DNA from: Streptomyces regalis
GTDB lineage: Bacteria > Actinomycetota > Actinomycetes > Streptomycetales > Streptomycetaceae
DNA length: 64,000 nucleotides
Reading direction: 5' to 3'
Assembly (NCBI RefSeq): GCF_001509475.1
Contig: NZ_LLZG01000036.1
Location: forward strand, 84,059-148,058
Made by a program: the position numbers and the translations under genes
The notes under the pieces: model-generated
What the model was told of the DNA's origin: nothing
Seen by the model: only the letters and a program-made list of their open reading frames with translations
Databases searched by the model: none
Part shown: positions 16,707 through 28,009 of the stretch, in pieces
How the letters are laid out: every line of letters begins with the position of its first letter
Position numbering within the stretch: the first letter of the stretch is position 1

Positions 16707-17161
16707 TCACCAAGGCGTGCCGAGGTGGGGAAACGGCCCCCGGTAGCCCCGGTCGGAGGTCCGGTGCTCGAACTCCTCGCAGAGCCACGTCTCCTGGGCG
16801 AACTCGGTGCGCTCCTGCCAGATCGCCAAGATGCCGTGCGGGCCGTGCTTGCCGTCGCACCGCCGGTAGAGGTCCTTGGCGTCACGGAAGCAGGCCGGCC
16901 CCGCCATCAGCGGGACGCCGGCGGGGCTGTAGTCGGACCAGACGCACGCGACGCACGCCTTGATCCGGGTGATCAGGTTCTGCTCGTCCAGGCCCGGGCC
17001 CACCGGGTCCCCGAGCCGCAGGGCGCAGTGCAGCACTCCTGCGGACATGCCCCGAAGGCGGCGCCCCTGATCGTCGTACGGATCGAATCCCGGCCGTCCG
17101 ACTCGAAGACGATCTCCTCTGAGCCATGCCGGTCGGTGTAGCGCCCTGGCCGGCGCTGCAT
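16707..17161 (-). pseudogene. Conserved hypothetical protein, frameshifted
   Basis: The start MQRRPGRYTDRHGSEEIVF runs to IRTTIRGAAF in one frame. The rest, RGMSAGVLHCALRLGDPVGP through KACVACVWSDYSPAGVPL to FPHLGTPW, lies in another. One missing base near 17045 would rejoin them as GAAF-RGMSAG. The upstream part of the second frame is a shadow of the IclR gene, so it is not an alternative start. The TDRHGSEEIVFESDGR beginning recalls DUF6304-type proteins (weak recall). It starts 5 bases after the IclR stop, so it would share that transcript. A sequencing error is possible. Confidence 0.55.
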
Positions 17162-17166
17162 CGCCG

Positions 17167-17964
17167 TCAGGACTGGTTCTGGCTGGCCAGTGCCTCGGAC
17201 AACTCACTGGCCACCTGCTGCAGCACCGGCACGATCTTGTCCGTCGCGGCCTCTGTGACGCGGCCCGCCGGGCCCGAGATCGAGATGGCGGCCGCGGTGG
17301 GGGAGTTGGGGACCGAGACCGCGAGGCAGCGGACGCCGACCTCCTGCTCGTTGTCATCGACCGCGTAGCCGTTGCGCCGCACGTCCTCCAGGGCCGCCAG
17401 GAAGCCGTCCGGGGTGGTGATCGTCTTCTCTGTCGCGGCGGGCATGCCGGTGCGGTACAGCAGGGCGCGCACCTCCTCCGGCGGGAACACGGCCAGCAGC
17501 GCCTTGCCGACGCCCGTGGAGTGCGGCAGGACGCGCCGGCCGACCTCGGTGAACATGCGCATCGAGTGCTTGGACGGCACCTGGGCGACGTACACGATCT
17601 CGTCGCCGTCGAGCAGGGCCATGTTCGCCGTCTCGCCGGTCTCCTCGACCAGCCGGGCGAGGTACGGCCGGGCCCAGGTGCCGAGGAGCCGGGCGGCGGA
17701 CTCGCCGAGGCGGATCAGGCGCGGGCCGAGGGCGTAGCGGCGGTTGGGCTGCTGGCGTACGTATCCGCACGCCACCAGCGTCCGCATGAGGCGGTGGATG
17801 GTGGGCAGCGGCAGCCCGCTGCTCGCGGACAGCTCGCTCAGACCGACCTCGCCGCCCGCGTCCGCCATCCTCTCCAGCAGGTCGAAGGCGCGCTCGAGGG
17901 ACTGGACACCGCCGCCGTTGCTGGACCTGGCGGAGTCGGTGGTGCTGGCGCTGGACGTCGGCAC
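17167..17964 (-). CDS. allR: IclR-family regulator of allantoin use (AllR type)
   Basis: A 265-residue regulator. The winged HTH lies at about 20-80 (VQSLERAFDLLERMADAGGE, then GLSELSASSGLPLPTIHRLM and the wing RYALGPRLIRLG). The IclR effector domain follows, with NMALLDGDEIVYVAQVPS, STGVGKALLAVFP and SVPNSPTAAAISISGPAGRV. GTG at 17964 follows GAAAGGAA. It is divergent from allantoinase, and the gene order with malate synthase and allantoicase matches what is known for AllR of S. coelicolor, a repressor released by allantoin-pathway compounds. Candidate operators are at 18044-18079 and 18173-18187. Confidence 0.85.
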   Translation of the reverse strand: MPTSSASTTDSARSSNGGGVQSLERAFDLLERMADAGGEVGLSELSASSGLPLPTIHRLMRTLVACGYVRQQPNRRYALGPRLIRLGESAARLLGTWARPYLARLVEETGETANMALLDGDEIVYVAQVPSKHSMRMFTEVGRRVLPHSTGVGKALLAVFPPEEVRALLYRTGMPAATEKTITTPDGFLAALEDVRRNGYAVDDNEQEVGVRCLAVSVPNSPTAAAISISGPAGRVTEAATDKIVPVLQQVASELSEALASQNQS

Positions 17965-18043
17965 GGCGCGTTCCTTTCGGGGCGGTGGGAAGGGCAGAAG
18001 CCTACCCGTCAGTCGGTTGACTCCCCGCTTGTACATAGCTACG

Positions 18044-18079
18044 TTCTGCGTGCTGGAATTCTAATTCCGCTTTGTGGAA
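18044..18079. promoter_or_regulatory. AllR-type operator pair, allR-proximal
   Basis: TTCC-GCTTTGT-GGAA at 18065-18079 is a clean TTCC-N7-GGAA site. A weaker neighbour, TTCT-GCGTGCT-GGAA, is at 18044-18058. They lie about 100 bases upstream of the regulator start. Confidence 0.6.
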
Positions 18080-18172
18080 ACGTCCAGAGTGCGCGGGGTG
18101 GGTGCACTGTGGAGAAGTGTGCCCTTGACGGCGCGGGAACGGGAGCGGAGACTCCTTCAACAGAAAGTTGAA

Positions 18173-18187
18173 TTCCGTTACGCGGAA
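18173..18187. promoter_or_regulatory. AllR-type operator, allB-proximal
   Basis: TTCC-GTTACGC-GGAA with symmetric flanks (GTTGAA to the left, GTTAAC to the right), 26 bases upstream of the allantoinase GTG, where a bound repressor would block transcription. Confidence 0.65.
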
Positions 18188-18213
18188 GTTAACGGCGGCA
18201 GAGAGGGGTCCGG

Positions 18214-19551
18214 GTGTCCGACGTCGAACTGGTGCTGCGCTCGACGCGCGTCATCACTCCTGAGGGGACGCGGGCCGCTTCGGTCACGGTCTCCGCCGGC
18301 AAGATCACGGCCGTGCTCGGGTACGACGCCGAAGTACCCTCCGGCGCCCGGCTGGAGGACCTCGGCGACGATGTCCTGCTGCCCGGCCTGGTCGACACCC
18401 ACGTGCACGTCAACGACCCCGGCCGCACCGAGTGGGAGGGCTTCTGGACCGCCACGCGCGCGGCGGCGGCCGGCGGCATCACCACCCTCGTCGACATGCC
18501 GCTCAACTCCCTCCCGCCCACCACGACGGTCGACCACCTCCGCACCAAGCAGGACGTCGCCGCCGACAAGGCGCACATCGACGTCGGCTTCTGGGGCGGC
18601 GCCCTGCCCGACAACGTCAAGGACCTGCGCCCGCTGCACGAGGCCGGTGTCTTCGGCTTCAAGGCCTTCCTGTCGCCGTCCGGGGTGGACGAGTTCCCGC
18701 ACCTCGACCAGGACCGACTCGCCCAGTCGCTGGCCGAGATCGCCTCCTTCGGCGGCCTGCTGATCGTGCACGCCGAGGACCCGCATCACCTCGAAGCCGC
18801 CCCGCAGCAGGGCGGCCCCAAGTACGCCGACTTCCTGGCCTCCCGCCCGCGCGACGCTGAGGACACGGCGATCGCCCAGCTGATCGCCCAGGCGAGGCGC
18901 CTGCACGCGCGCGTGCACGTCCTGCACCTGTCGTCGAGCGACGCGCTGCCGCTGATCGCCGAGGCCAAGCGGGACGGCGTACGGATCACCGTCGAGACCT
19001 GCCCGCACTACCTGACCCTCACCGCCGAGGAAGTCCCCGACGGCGCCAGCGAGTTCAAGTGCTGCCCGCCGATCCGCGAGTCCGCCAACCAGGACCTGCT
19101 CTGGCAGGCGCTGGCCGACGGCACGATCGACTGCGTGGTGACCGACCACTCGCCGTCCACGGCCGACCTGAAGACCGACGACTTCGCGACCGCCTGGGGC
19201 GGTATCTCCGGACTCCAGCTGAGCCTGGCCGCGGTGTGGACCGAGGCCCGCAGGCGCGGGCACGGCCTGGAGGACGTGGTCCGCTGGATGTCCGCGCGGA
19301 CGGCGCAGCTCGTCGGACTGGATCAGAAGGGCGCCATCGAGGCCGGCCGCGACGCCGACTTCGCCGTCCTCGCGCCCGACGAGACCTTCACCGTGGACCC
19401 GGCCGCCCTCCAGCACCGCAACCGCGTGACGGCGTACGCGGGCAAGACCCTCTATGGCGTCGTGAAGTCCACCTGGCTGCGCGGCGAACGCATCGTGGCC
19501 GAGGGCGAGTTCACCGATCCGAAGGGCCGACTGCTCACGCGCGCCCACTGA
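18214..19551 (+). CDS. allB: Allantoinase
   Basis: A 445-residue amidohydrolase that opens the allantoin ring to allantoate. The metal site is visible: [16 protein letters not shown] near residue 60, the carbamylated lysine in [16 protein letters not shown], histidines in LLIVHAEDP and [10 protein letters not shown], and the aspartate in CVVTDHSPS. Length and motifs match bacterial AllB. GTG at 18214 is preceded by GAGAGGGG. The allantoicase gene follows 50 bases downstream, so the two form one unit under the IclR-type regulator. Confidence 0.95.
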   Translation: MSDVELVLRSTRVITPEGTRAASVTVSAGKITAVLGYDAEVPSGARLEDLGDDVLLPGLVDTHVHVNDPGRTEWEGFWTATRAAAAGGITTLVDMPLNSLPPTTTVDHLRTKQDVAADKAHIDVGFWGGALPDNVKDLRPLHEAGVFGFKAFLSPSGVDEFPHLDQDRLAQSLAEIASFGGLLIVHAEDPHHLEAAPQQGGPKYADFLASRPRDAEDTAIAQLIAQARRLHARVHVLHLSSSDALPLIAEAKRDGVRITVETCPHYLTLTAEEVPDGASEFKCCPPIRESANQDLLWQALADGTIDCVVTDHSPSTADLKTDDFATAWGGISGLQLSLAAVWTEARRRGHGLEDVVRWMSARTAQLVGLDQKGAIEAGRDADFAVLAPDETFTVDPAALQHRNRVTAYAGKTLYGVVKSTWLRGERIVAEGEFTDPKGRLLTRAH

Positions 19552-19601
19552 CCGTCCCCCATCCCGCACCCGCAGCGGCCGATTCCTGAAAGGCACACCT
19601 C

Positions 19602-20726
19602 GTGACGGCGATACCCAGCTTCACCGGCGACGCGAACCCCTACGGAGGCGGTGACCCGTACGCGGACTACCGCACCGCCGACTTCCCCTTCACCCAGTAC
19701 GCCAACCTCGCCGACCGCCGGCTCGGCGCCGGTGTCGTCGCCGCCAACGACGAGTTCTTCGCCCAGCGCGAGAACCTGCTGGTGCCCGAGCGGGCCGAGT
19801 TCGACCCCGAGCACTTCGGGCACAAGGGCAAGATCATGGACGGCTGGGAGACGCGGCGGCGGCGCGGTGCCTCCGCCGAGCACCCGTGGCCGACGGCCGA
19901 GGACCACGACTGGGCGCTGGTACGCCTGGGTGCGCCCGGGGTGATCCGCGGGATCGTCGTCGACACGGCCCACTTCCGCGGCAACTACCCGCAGGCGGTG
20001 TCCGTCGAGGGCACGTCGGTTCCGGGCTCTCCGTCGCCCGAGGAACTGCTGGCCGACGACGTGAAGTGGACCCCGCTGGTGCCGCGCACGCCGGTGGGCG
20101 GACATGCGGAGAATGGTTTCTCCATCGCCGTCGAACAGCGCTTCACCCATCTGCGGGTCAACCAGCACCCCGACGGCGGCATCGCGCGCCTGCGGGTGTA
20201 CGGCGAGGTGGCACCGGACCCGCAGTGGCTGAAGGTGCTGAGCACCTTCGACGTGGTCGCCCTGGAGAACGGCGGCCAGGTCGAGGACGCCTCCAACCTC
20301 TTCTACTCGCCCGCCACGAACACCATCCAGCCGGGCCGCTCCCGCAAGATGGACGACGGCTGGGAGACCCGCCGACGCCGCGACCAGGGCAACGACTGGA
20401 TCCGCTACCGGCTGGCGGCGCAGTCCCAGATCCGGGCGATCGAGATCGACACGGCGTATCTGAAGGGCAACAGCGCGGGCTGGGCGTCGGTGTCGGTGAA
20501 GGATGCCGATGAGAGCGGGGCCGGTGAGTGGACCGAGATCCTCCCGCGCACCCGCCTCCAGCCCGACACCAACCACCGCTTCGTCCTGCCGACCCCTGCC
20601 GTCGGCACGCACGCGCGCGTGGACATCTTCCCGGACGGCGGTATCTCCCGGCTGCGGCTGCACGGCTCGCTGACGGAGCAGGGGGCGGCGGCGCTGGCGG
20701 CCCGACACCAGGAGCTGGGCGGCTGA
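19602..20726 (+). CDS. alc: Allantoicase
   Basis: A 374-residue allantoicase that cleaves allantoate to urea and ureidoglycolate (leading to glyoxylate). The protein has the family's two tandem beta-sandwich repeats: KIMDGWETRRRRG and RGIVVDTAHFRGNYP in the first, KMDDGWETRRRRDQGNDW and IRAIEIDTAYLKGNSAGW in the second, each ending in a DGGI-R-RL segment. Start GTG at 19602. It follows allB closely and ends just before a perfect hairpin. Confidence 0.95.
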   Translation: MTAIPSFTGDANPYGGGDPYADYRTADFPFTQYANLADRRLGAGVVAANDEFFAQRENLLVPERAEFDPEHFGHKGKIMDGWETRRRRGASAEHPWPTAEDHDWALVRLGAPGVIRGIVVDTAHFRGNYPQAVSVEGTSVPGSPSPEELLADDVKWTPLVPRTPVGGHAENGFSIAVEQRFTHLRVNQHPDGGIARLRVYGEVAPDPQWLKVLSTFDVVALENGGQVEDASNLFYSPATNTIQPGRSRKMDDGWETRRRRDQGNDWIRYRLAAQSQIRAIEIDTAYLKGNSAGWASVSVKDADESGAGEWTEILPRTRLQPDTNHRFVLPTPAVGTHARVDIFPDGGISRLRLHGSLTEQGAAALAARHQELGG

Positions 20727-20733
20727 CCCCGGT

Positions 20734-20763
20734 GGCGCACCGGACCGCCAACACCGGTGCGCC
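20734..20763 (+). terminator. Hairpin terminator after allantoicase
   Basis: GGCGCACCGG and CCGGTGCGCC make a perfect 10-bp stem around a 10-base loop, 8 bases after the allantoicase stop. No T tract follows, as is common in Streptomyces. Confidence 0.65.
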
Positions 20764-20808
20764 TCGCTATCGTTGACCTGGTTGCCGTAAACGGACCAGG
20801 GGGACTCG

Positions 20809-21822
20809 ATGGGCGTGTTGCTGTACTACCCGACGGTGAATCCGCCCACCGAGGTCGTCCACCAGGCCCTGCTCTACTGGGACGGCATCGCCTCGGTCGT
20901 GCCACGCGACCCTCGGCTGTACGAGGCGCTCGTCGGCCCCGAACTGAGGCGGCTGGAAGAGCGTGAGCTGTACCGGCCGCTCGCCTTCACCGATGAGTCG
21001 CTCGATGTCCTGGACAGATACGGGCCCTCGCCCCACGCGGACCAGAACTGGTCCGTCCTGACCGGTGAGCTCCGGCGGATCGCGGCCCGCCCGGATCCGC
21101 CCGTGCCCACGTCACCGCCCGAAGCGGTCCTCTTCACGTCGAAGATCACCTACCCGCTCAAGCAGCTGCTGCTGGAGCTCGGGCTGGCCACCAACCTCGT
21201 GCCCTGGTCCTTCGGGGCGCAGCTCTCCGTCTCCAAGGAGGTCCAGAGCCTGGTCGTCGGTGTGCTGGCCCGCGAGCTCGCCGCCACCACGGACAGCGCC
21301 CTCTTCCCGTACACGGACAGCGAGGACGCGTACCGCAACAGCCTGCGGCCGGCCTCCCCGACCCGCTGTCTGGCCTGGGAGATGGAACTGGGCCGGCTGC
21401 TGCCCGTCCCGGCGCCGGACACCCCGACCGAGGACGTCCTCGCCTTCCGCGAGAAGTACGCCGACGAACGACGCCGCCTGATGCGCGCCCTGCACCGCAT
21501 GCTGGGCGATCTGCGCCGTGACTACGAGCACCCGGCGGACGTCTTCGCCCAGCTGCGCCTGGAACTCTCCGAGGCGGTCGAGGACTACCGAGCAGCGCGC
21601 CGCAGCAGCCGTATGGCCTGGGCGCACCGTTCGGTCACGGTGTCGGTCGCGCTTGCCGCCGCGGCCGGCGGCGCCCTGCTGCTGCCGGACCTCGGCTGGT
21701 TGCTCGGCACGATCGGCGGCTACGCCCTGAACGTGGCCACCCGGGAGATCCGCCCGCTGGCCAGGGCCCGGGACGACCACGACTTCAGCTATCTGCACCG
21801 GGTGCAGAGCGGACTGGCCTGA
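20809..21822 (+). CDS. DUF6236-like protein
   Basis: A 337-residue protein starting MGVLLYYPTVNPPTEVVHQA, a beginning I associate with the DUF6236 family. It has LLYWDGIASVVPRD, a long soluble central part with EAVLFTSKITYPLKQLLLELG, then helical sequence. A Gly/Ala-rich hydrophobic stretch near 280-310 (VSVALAAAAGGALLLPDLGW) could be a hairpin or membrane-contacting helix, and the tail is basic. Function is unknown to me. It is followed by a triplicated TGGCCTGAAG motif at its 3' end and by an unrelated hypothetical gene 34 bases on. Confidence 0.75.
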   Translation: MGVLLYYPTVNPPTEVVHQALLYWDGIASVVPRDPRLYEALVGPELRRLEERELYRPLAFTDESLDVLDRYGPSPHADQNWSVLTGELRRIAARPDPPVPTSPPEAVLFTSKITYPLKQLLLELGLATNLVPWSFGAQLSVSKEVQSLVVGVLARELAATTDSALFPYTDSEDAYRNSLRPASPTRCLAWEMELGRLLPVPAPDTPTEDVLAFREKYADERRRLMRALHRMLGDLRRDYEHPADVFAQLRLELSEAVEDYRAARRSSRMAWAHRSVTVSVALAAAAGGALLLPDLGWLLGTIGGYALNVATREIRPLARARDDHDFSYLHRVQSGLA

Positions 21823-21856
21823 AGTGGCCTGAAGTGGCCTGAAGGAGGGCATCACG

Positions 21857-22648
21857 GTGGCACTGGCGTCGAGACACCCGGGCAGCGCACGGCTGGAGGC
21901 AGGACGCCCTTGGCGTGTCGAGATCACCTACGCACGAGGGTGGCACGCACTGCGCCTCTCGTCCGGGGGCGCCGCACCGACGTGGGACGAGATCGACCGA
22001 TTCCTCGCGGAGAGCGGCTACGCCCGGACGGCACCGGCGCCCTGCCGGGCCCCCCGGGCAGGCGACGAGTTCGACGTCGTGGGCTGGAGCGGGCACGCCC
22101 CCGGAGGATCGCTCCGGCGAGAGAAGGACCCCGAGCGGGCCGGGCCGGCGCAGGACGTCACCGTGGCGCTGCCCTTGGTGGAGGTGGGGGAGATACGGCG
22201 GGCCCTGGACGCGCTGCGGGCCCATCTCCCCCGGCCCGAGCAGACCGCACGGATCTCCGCGCTGATCGCGGCCCTGGACGCCGTCGACACGGTGACAGTG
22301 GCGCTCCCCGCCGCCACCGCCGGCGCCCTCCACCACACCTTGTCGGTGATCGGCCCCTGGACCGAGGGTCTCGACGACGACACCGCGCGCGTGGTGGGCG
22401 ACCTCGCCCGGTACGTGGGCATGTCGCAGCCCGGTGCCGGCCCCTGGCGCCACGTCCGGGGCACCTTGCAGGACGCCCTGCGCGAGGCCCTGTCCCGCCC
22501 CGGCGCCGAGGGACTGGCCGCACGCGACGAACTGCTCACCGTCCTCCGCAGATTCACCGACGCCCACGCGGCGGCGACGGCGGCGGACGATGCGGAGCAG
22601 CGGCGCTTGCAGGCGGAGAGGGCGGCGGGGGAGCGGGCGGAACCCTGA
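21857..22648 (+). CDS. Hypothetical protein
   Basis: A 263-residue protein that I do not recognise. The first 50 residues hold VEITYARGWHALRLSSGGAAP and TWDEIDRFLAESGYART. The middle is an alpha-helical repeat-like region in which VTVALPLVEVGEIRRALDAL and VTVALPAATAGALHHTLSVI begin similarly, suggesting an internal duplication. The C-terminus is a charged helix (DDAEQRRLQAERAAGERAEP). No signal peptide or membrane segment is seen. GTG at 21857; GAAGGAGG precedes it. It converges on the SDR gene across a GC-rich hairpin region. Confidence 0.6.
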   Translation: MALASRHPGSARLEAGRPWRVEITYARGWHALRLSSGGAAPTWDEIDRFLAESGYARTAPAPCRAPRAGDEFDVVGWSGHAPGGSLRREKDPERAGPAQDVTVALPLVEVGEIRRALDALRAHLPRPEQTARISALIAALDAVDTVTVALPAATAGALHHTLSVIGPWTEGLDDDTARVVGDLARYVGMSQPGAGPWRHVRGTLQDALREALSRPGAEGLAARDELLTVLRRFTDAHAAATAADDAEQRRLQAERAAGERAEP

Positions 22649-22654
22649 GCTCCG

Positions 22655-22717
22655 TCGTCGATGCCGGCTGGCCGGCCGGCGAACCGGCGGGCCGGCGAGT
22701 CGGCCCGGCCGCAGGAG
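22655..22717. terminator. Dense GC hairpin region between convergent genes
   Basis: Overlapping GCCGGC and GGCCGG blocks (for example CCGGCTGGCCGGCCGGC facing CCGGCGGGCCGGC) can fold several ways. They fill the gap between two stop codons, so the region probably ends transcription from both sides. Confidence 0.45.
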
Positions 22718-23491
22718 CTAGGCAGCATGGCCCCCGTCCACCGCGAACTCCGCCCCCGTGACGTAGTCCGCCCCGGCCAGGTGCACCACCGTCGACGCCA
22801 CCTCGTCGGCCGTGCCGAAGCGGCCCAGTGCGGTCATCGCCGCCTGGTCGGGCGCGTGGGGGCCGTCGGCGGGGTTCATGTCCGTGTCGATGGGGCCGGG
22901 GTGGACGATGTTCGCCGTGATGCCGCGCGGGCCCAGCTCGCGGGCCAGGGCTCGCGTCAGGCCGATCAGGGCCGACTTGCTGGTCGCGTAGAGCGTTCCG
23001 CCGGGGCCCGGCACACGCTGGGTCATGCAGGTGCCGATCGTGATGATCCTGCCCCCTTCCGTCATGCGGGCGGCCGCTGCCTGGGAGGCCAGGAAGACGC
23101 CCCGGACGTTCACGGCGATGACCCGGTCCACGTCCGCGAGCGAGAGGCCCTCCAGCGGGCCCAGCACGCCGACGCCGGCGTTGTTCACCAGCACGTCCAG
23201 GCCTCCCAGTGCCTCCGCCGTACGCCCCGCCGCGCCCGCCGCCTCGTCTGCGTCCGCGGAGTCCGCCCGCAGGGCCACGGCCCGCCGTCCCAGCGACTGA
23301 ACGGCCCGTACGACCTCCTCGGCCGCCTCCTTGCCGTTCACGTAGGTCACGGCGACGTCCGCGCCCTCCCGCGCGAGCCGCAGTGCCGTCGCCGCGCCGA
23401 TGCCGCGGCTGCCGCCGGTGACCAGGGCGACCTTGCCGTGCAGGGCACCGGGTGCGGTGGTCATGGGTACATGAGTGGTGGTGGTTGTCAT
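22718..23491 (-). CDS. SDR-family NAD(P)-dependent oxidoreductase
   Basis: A 257-residue classical short-chain dehydrogenase, similar in layout to 3-oxoacyl-ACP reductases. Cofactor loop VTGGSRGIGAA (Gly-x3-Gly-x-Gly), NNAGV, and the catalytic YATSK are present; the usual catalytic serine position reads IGTCMTQR, so a Cys or Thr stands where Ser is common, which weakens a simple activity call. The C-terminus ends GAEFAVDGGHAA as normal. Start ATG at 23491; a second Met ten codons in is possible. Substrate unknown. Confidence 0.85.
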   Translation of the reverse strand: MTTTTTHVPMTTAPGALHGKVALVTGGSRGIGAATALRLAREGADVAVTYVNGKEAAEEVVRAVQSLGRRAVALRADSADADEAAGAAGRTAEALGGLDVLVNNAGVGVLGPLEGLSLADVDRVIAVNVRGVFLASQAAAARMTEGGRIITIGTCMTQRVPGPGGTLYATSKSALIGLTRALARELGPRGITANIVHPGPIDTDMNPADGPHAPDQAAMTALGRFGTADEVASTVVHLAGADYVTGAEFAVDGGHAA

Positions 23492-23562
23492 GGGTCCATC
23501 CCAGCGCCGCGCGGGCCGAAGCGCTGGCGGCGAACGGACACCGAGATCGCGGGGAGATGGAA

Positions 23563-23629
23563 CCAGTCGGAACCAGATGAAAACCGGCGGAACTCATCGG
23601 AACCCGGCGAAACGCATCGGAACTCTTTG
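23563..23629. repeat. Degenerate CGGAAC-type repeats upstream of AIM24 gene
   Basis: GGAACC or CGGAAC-like units recur every 10-16 bases (GATGGAACCAG, TCGGAACCAG, GGCGGAACTC, ATCGGAACCC, ATCGGAACTC). They occupy the region directly upstream of the start at 23654 and are less GC-rich than the surroundings, so they may be a protein-binding array. Confidence 0.5.
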
Positions 23630-23653
23630 CTCCGGTTCTCTCGTTCACCCCAC

Positions 23654-24478
23654 GTGACTCTTCAGCAAGAAATCGTCGGCAACGCCATGCAGATGGCGGT
23701 CGTCAGCCTGCAGCCCGGCCAGACCGTGTACTGCGAGGCGGGCAAGTTTCTCTTCAAGACCACGAACGTGACCATGGAGACCCGCCTGACCGGTCCGTCG
23801 AACGGACAGCAACCCCAAGGCGGCTCGACCGCCGGCGGCGGAGGCGGCATGGGCGGCATGCTGCGCCAGGCCATGGGCACCGCCATGCAGGTCGGCCAGC
23901 GCGTCCTCGCGGGCGAGTCGATCGCGTTCCAGTACTTCACGTCCCAGGGCGGGGAGGGCACCGTCGGCTTCGCGGGCGTCCTCCCGGGCGAGATGCGCGC
24001 CCTGGAGCTCGACGGCACGCGCGCGTGGTTCGCCGAGAAGGACGCCTTCGTCGCCGCCGAGTCCACCGTCGACTTCGGCATCGCCTTCCAGGGCGGCAGG
24101 ACCGGCATGAAGGGCGGCGAGGGCTTCGTCCTGGAGAAGTTCACCGGGCGGGGCACGGTGATCATCGCCGGTGCGGGCAACTTCATCGACCTCAACCCGG
24201 CCGACTTCGGCGGCCGTATCGAGGTCGACACGGGCTGCGTCGTCGCCTTCGAGGAGGGCATCCAGTACGGCGTCCAGCGCGTCGGCGGCCTGAACCGGCA
24301 GGGCCTGATGAACGCCGTCTTCGGCGGTGAGGGCCTCTCCCTGGCCACCCTGGAGGGCAACGGCCGCGTCATCCTGCAGTCCCTCACCATCGAAAGCCTG
24401 GCCAACGCCCTGAAGAAGGCCCAGGGCGGCGACAAGCAGGGCCCGACGGGCGGCCTGTTCTCGACGAACGCGGGCTGA
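23654..24478 (+). CDS. AIM24 family protein
   Basis: A 274-residue AIM24/TIGR00266 protein of double-stranded beta-helix type. Characteristic segments are VSLQPGQTVYCEAGKFLF, a Gly-rich insertion after QPQGGST, LAGESIAFQYFTSQGG, VLPGEMRALELDG, GTVIIAGAGNFIDLNP and VDTGCVVAFEEGIQY. Family function in bacteria is poorly defined. I set the start at GTG 23654 (VTLQQEIVGNAMQ) since the family normally begins there; no ribosome site is obvious in front of it, so the message may be leaderless or the ATG at codon 12 may be used. Confidence 0.85.
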   Translation: MTLQQEIVGNAMQMAVVSLQPGQTVYCEAGKFLFKTTNVTMETRLTGPSNGQQPQGGSTAGGGGGMGGMLRQAMGTAMQVGQRVLAGESIAFQYFTSQGGEGTVGFAGVLPGEMRALELDGTRAWFAEKDAFVAAESTVDFGIAFQGGRTGMKGGEGFVLEKFTGRGTVIIAGAGNFIDLNPADFGGRIEVDTGCVVAFEEGIQYGVQRVGGLNRQGLMNAVFGGEGLSLATLEGNGRVILQSLTIESLANALKKAQGGDKQGPTGGLFSTNAG

Positions 24479-24568
24479 GGCGCACGCGGCCCACCGATGA
24501 GTTGCGGGTGCCGGTGGGGTCTGAGGTGATGACAGCAGGACCCCCACCCCGGAAAAGAGGCACCCCTC

Positions 24569-25195
24569 ATGGGCAAGCTCGTCTCCACCCTCTTCGTCAC
24601 GCTCGACGGCGTCTACCAGGCTCCCGGCGGCCCGCAGGAGGACACCCGCGGCGGCTTCGAGCACGGCGGCTGGAGCTTTCCGTACGCCGACGACGACTTC
24701 GGCCAGTTCATCAACGAGGTCTTCGCACGCCCCGGCGCCTTCCTCCTCGGGCGGCGTACGTACGACATCTTCGCGTCGTACTGGCCGAAGGTGACCGACC
24801 CGGCCGACCCGGTCGCGTCCAAGCTCAACGGGCTGCCGAAGTACGTCGCCTCCTCGACGCTGACGGACCCCGAGTGGTCCGGCACCACCGTGGTCAGCGG
24901 CGACCTCGCCAAGGAGGTCACCGCCCTGAAGGAGCGCACCGACGGCGAGCTCCAGGTCCACGGCAGCGGCGCCCTGGTCAGGTCTCTGCTGGCCTTCGAC
25001 CTGGTCGACACCCTCCACCTGCTGACCTTCCCGGTGGTGCTCGGCACGGGCCACCGCCTGTTCGGGGAGGGCGCCGTGCCCACCGCGTTCAGGCACACCG
25101 CCGGCCGCACCACGAGCAAGGGCGTCGCCATCCATTCGTACGACCTCGCGGGCCGCCCCGAATACGGCTCGTTCGAGCTCCCCGAGAACGCCTGA
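24569..25195 (+). CDS. Dihydrofolate reductase-family (RibD C-terminal-like) protein
   Basis: A 208-residue protein of the RibD C-terminal/DHFR fold common in actinobacteria. Visible are KLVSTLFVTLDGVYQAPGG, the GGWSFPYAD loop, FLLGRRTYDIFASYWP, the NADPH-loop-like LQVHGSGALVRSLL, and LVDTLHLLTFPVVLGTGHRLF. A stand-alone reductase role is likely, but the natural substrate is unknown and it need not reduce folate. A ribosome site, AAAAGAGG, precedes the ATG. Confidence 0.8.
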   Translation: MGKLVSTLFVTLDGVYQAPGGPQEDTRGGFEHGGWSFPYADDDFGQFINEVFARPGAFLLGRRTYDIFASYWPKVTDPADPVASKLNGLPKYVASSTLTDPEWSGTTVVSGDLAKEVTALKERTDGELQVHGSGALVRSLLAFDLVDTLHLLTFPVVLGTGHRLFGEGAVPTAFRHTAGRTTSKGVAIHSYDLAGRPEYGSFELPENA

Positions 25196-27928
<2,733 letters not shown>

Positions 27929-28009
27929 TGAGGGCAGCGCGATGTGATGGCTGGGTGGTGGCGCCACCTGGCGTTGCGGGGGTCGGGGCAGGGCGAGGGG
28001 CCTGGCGGT

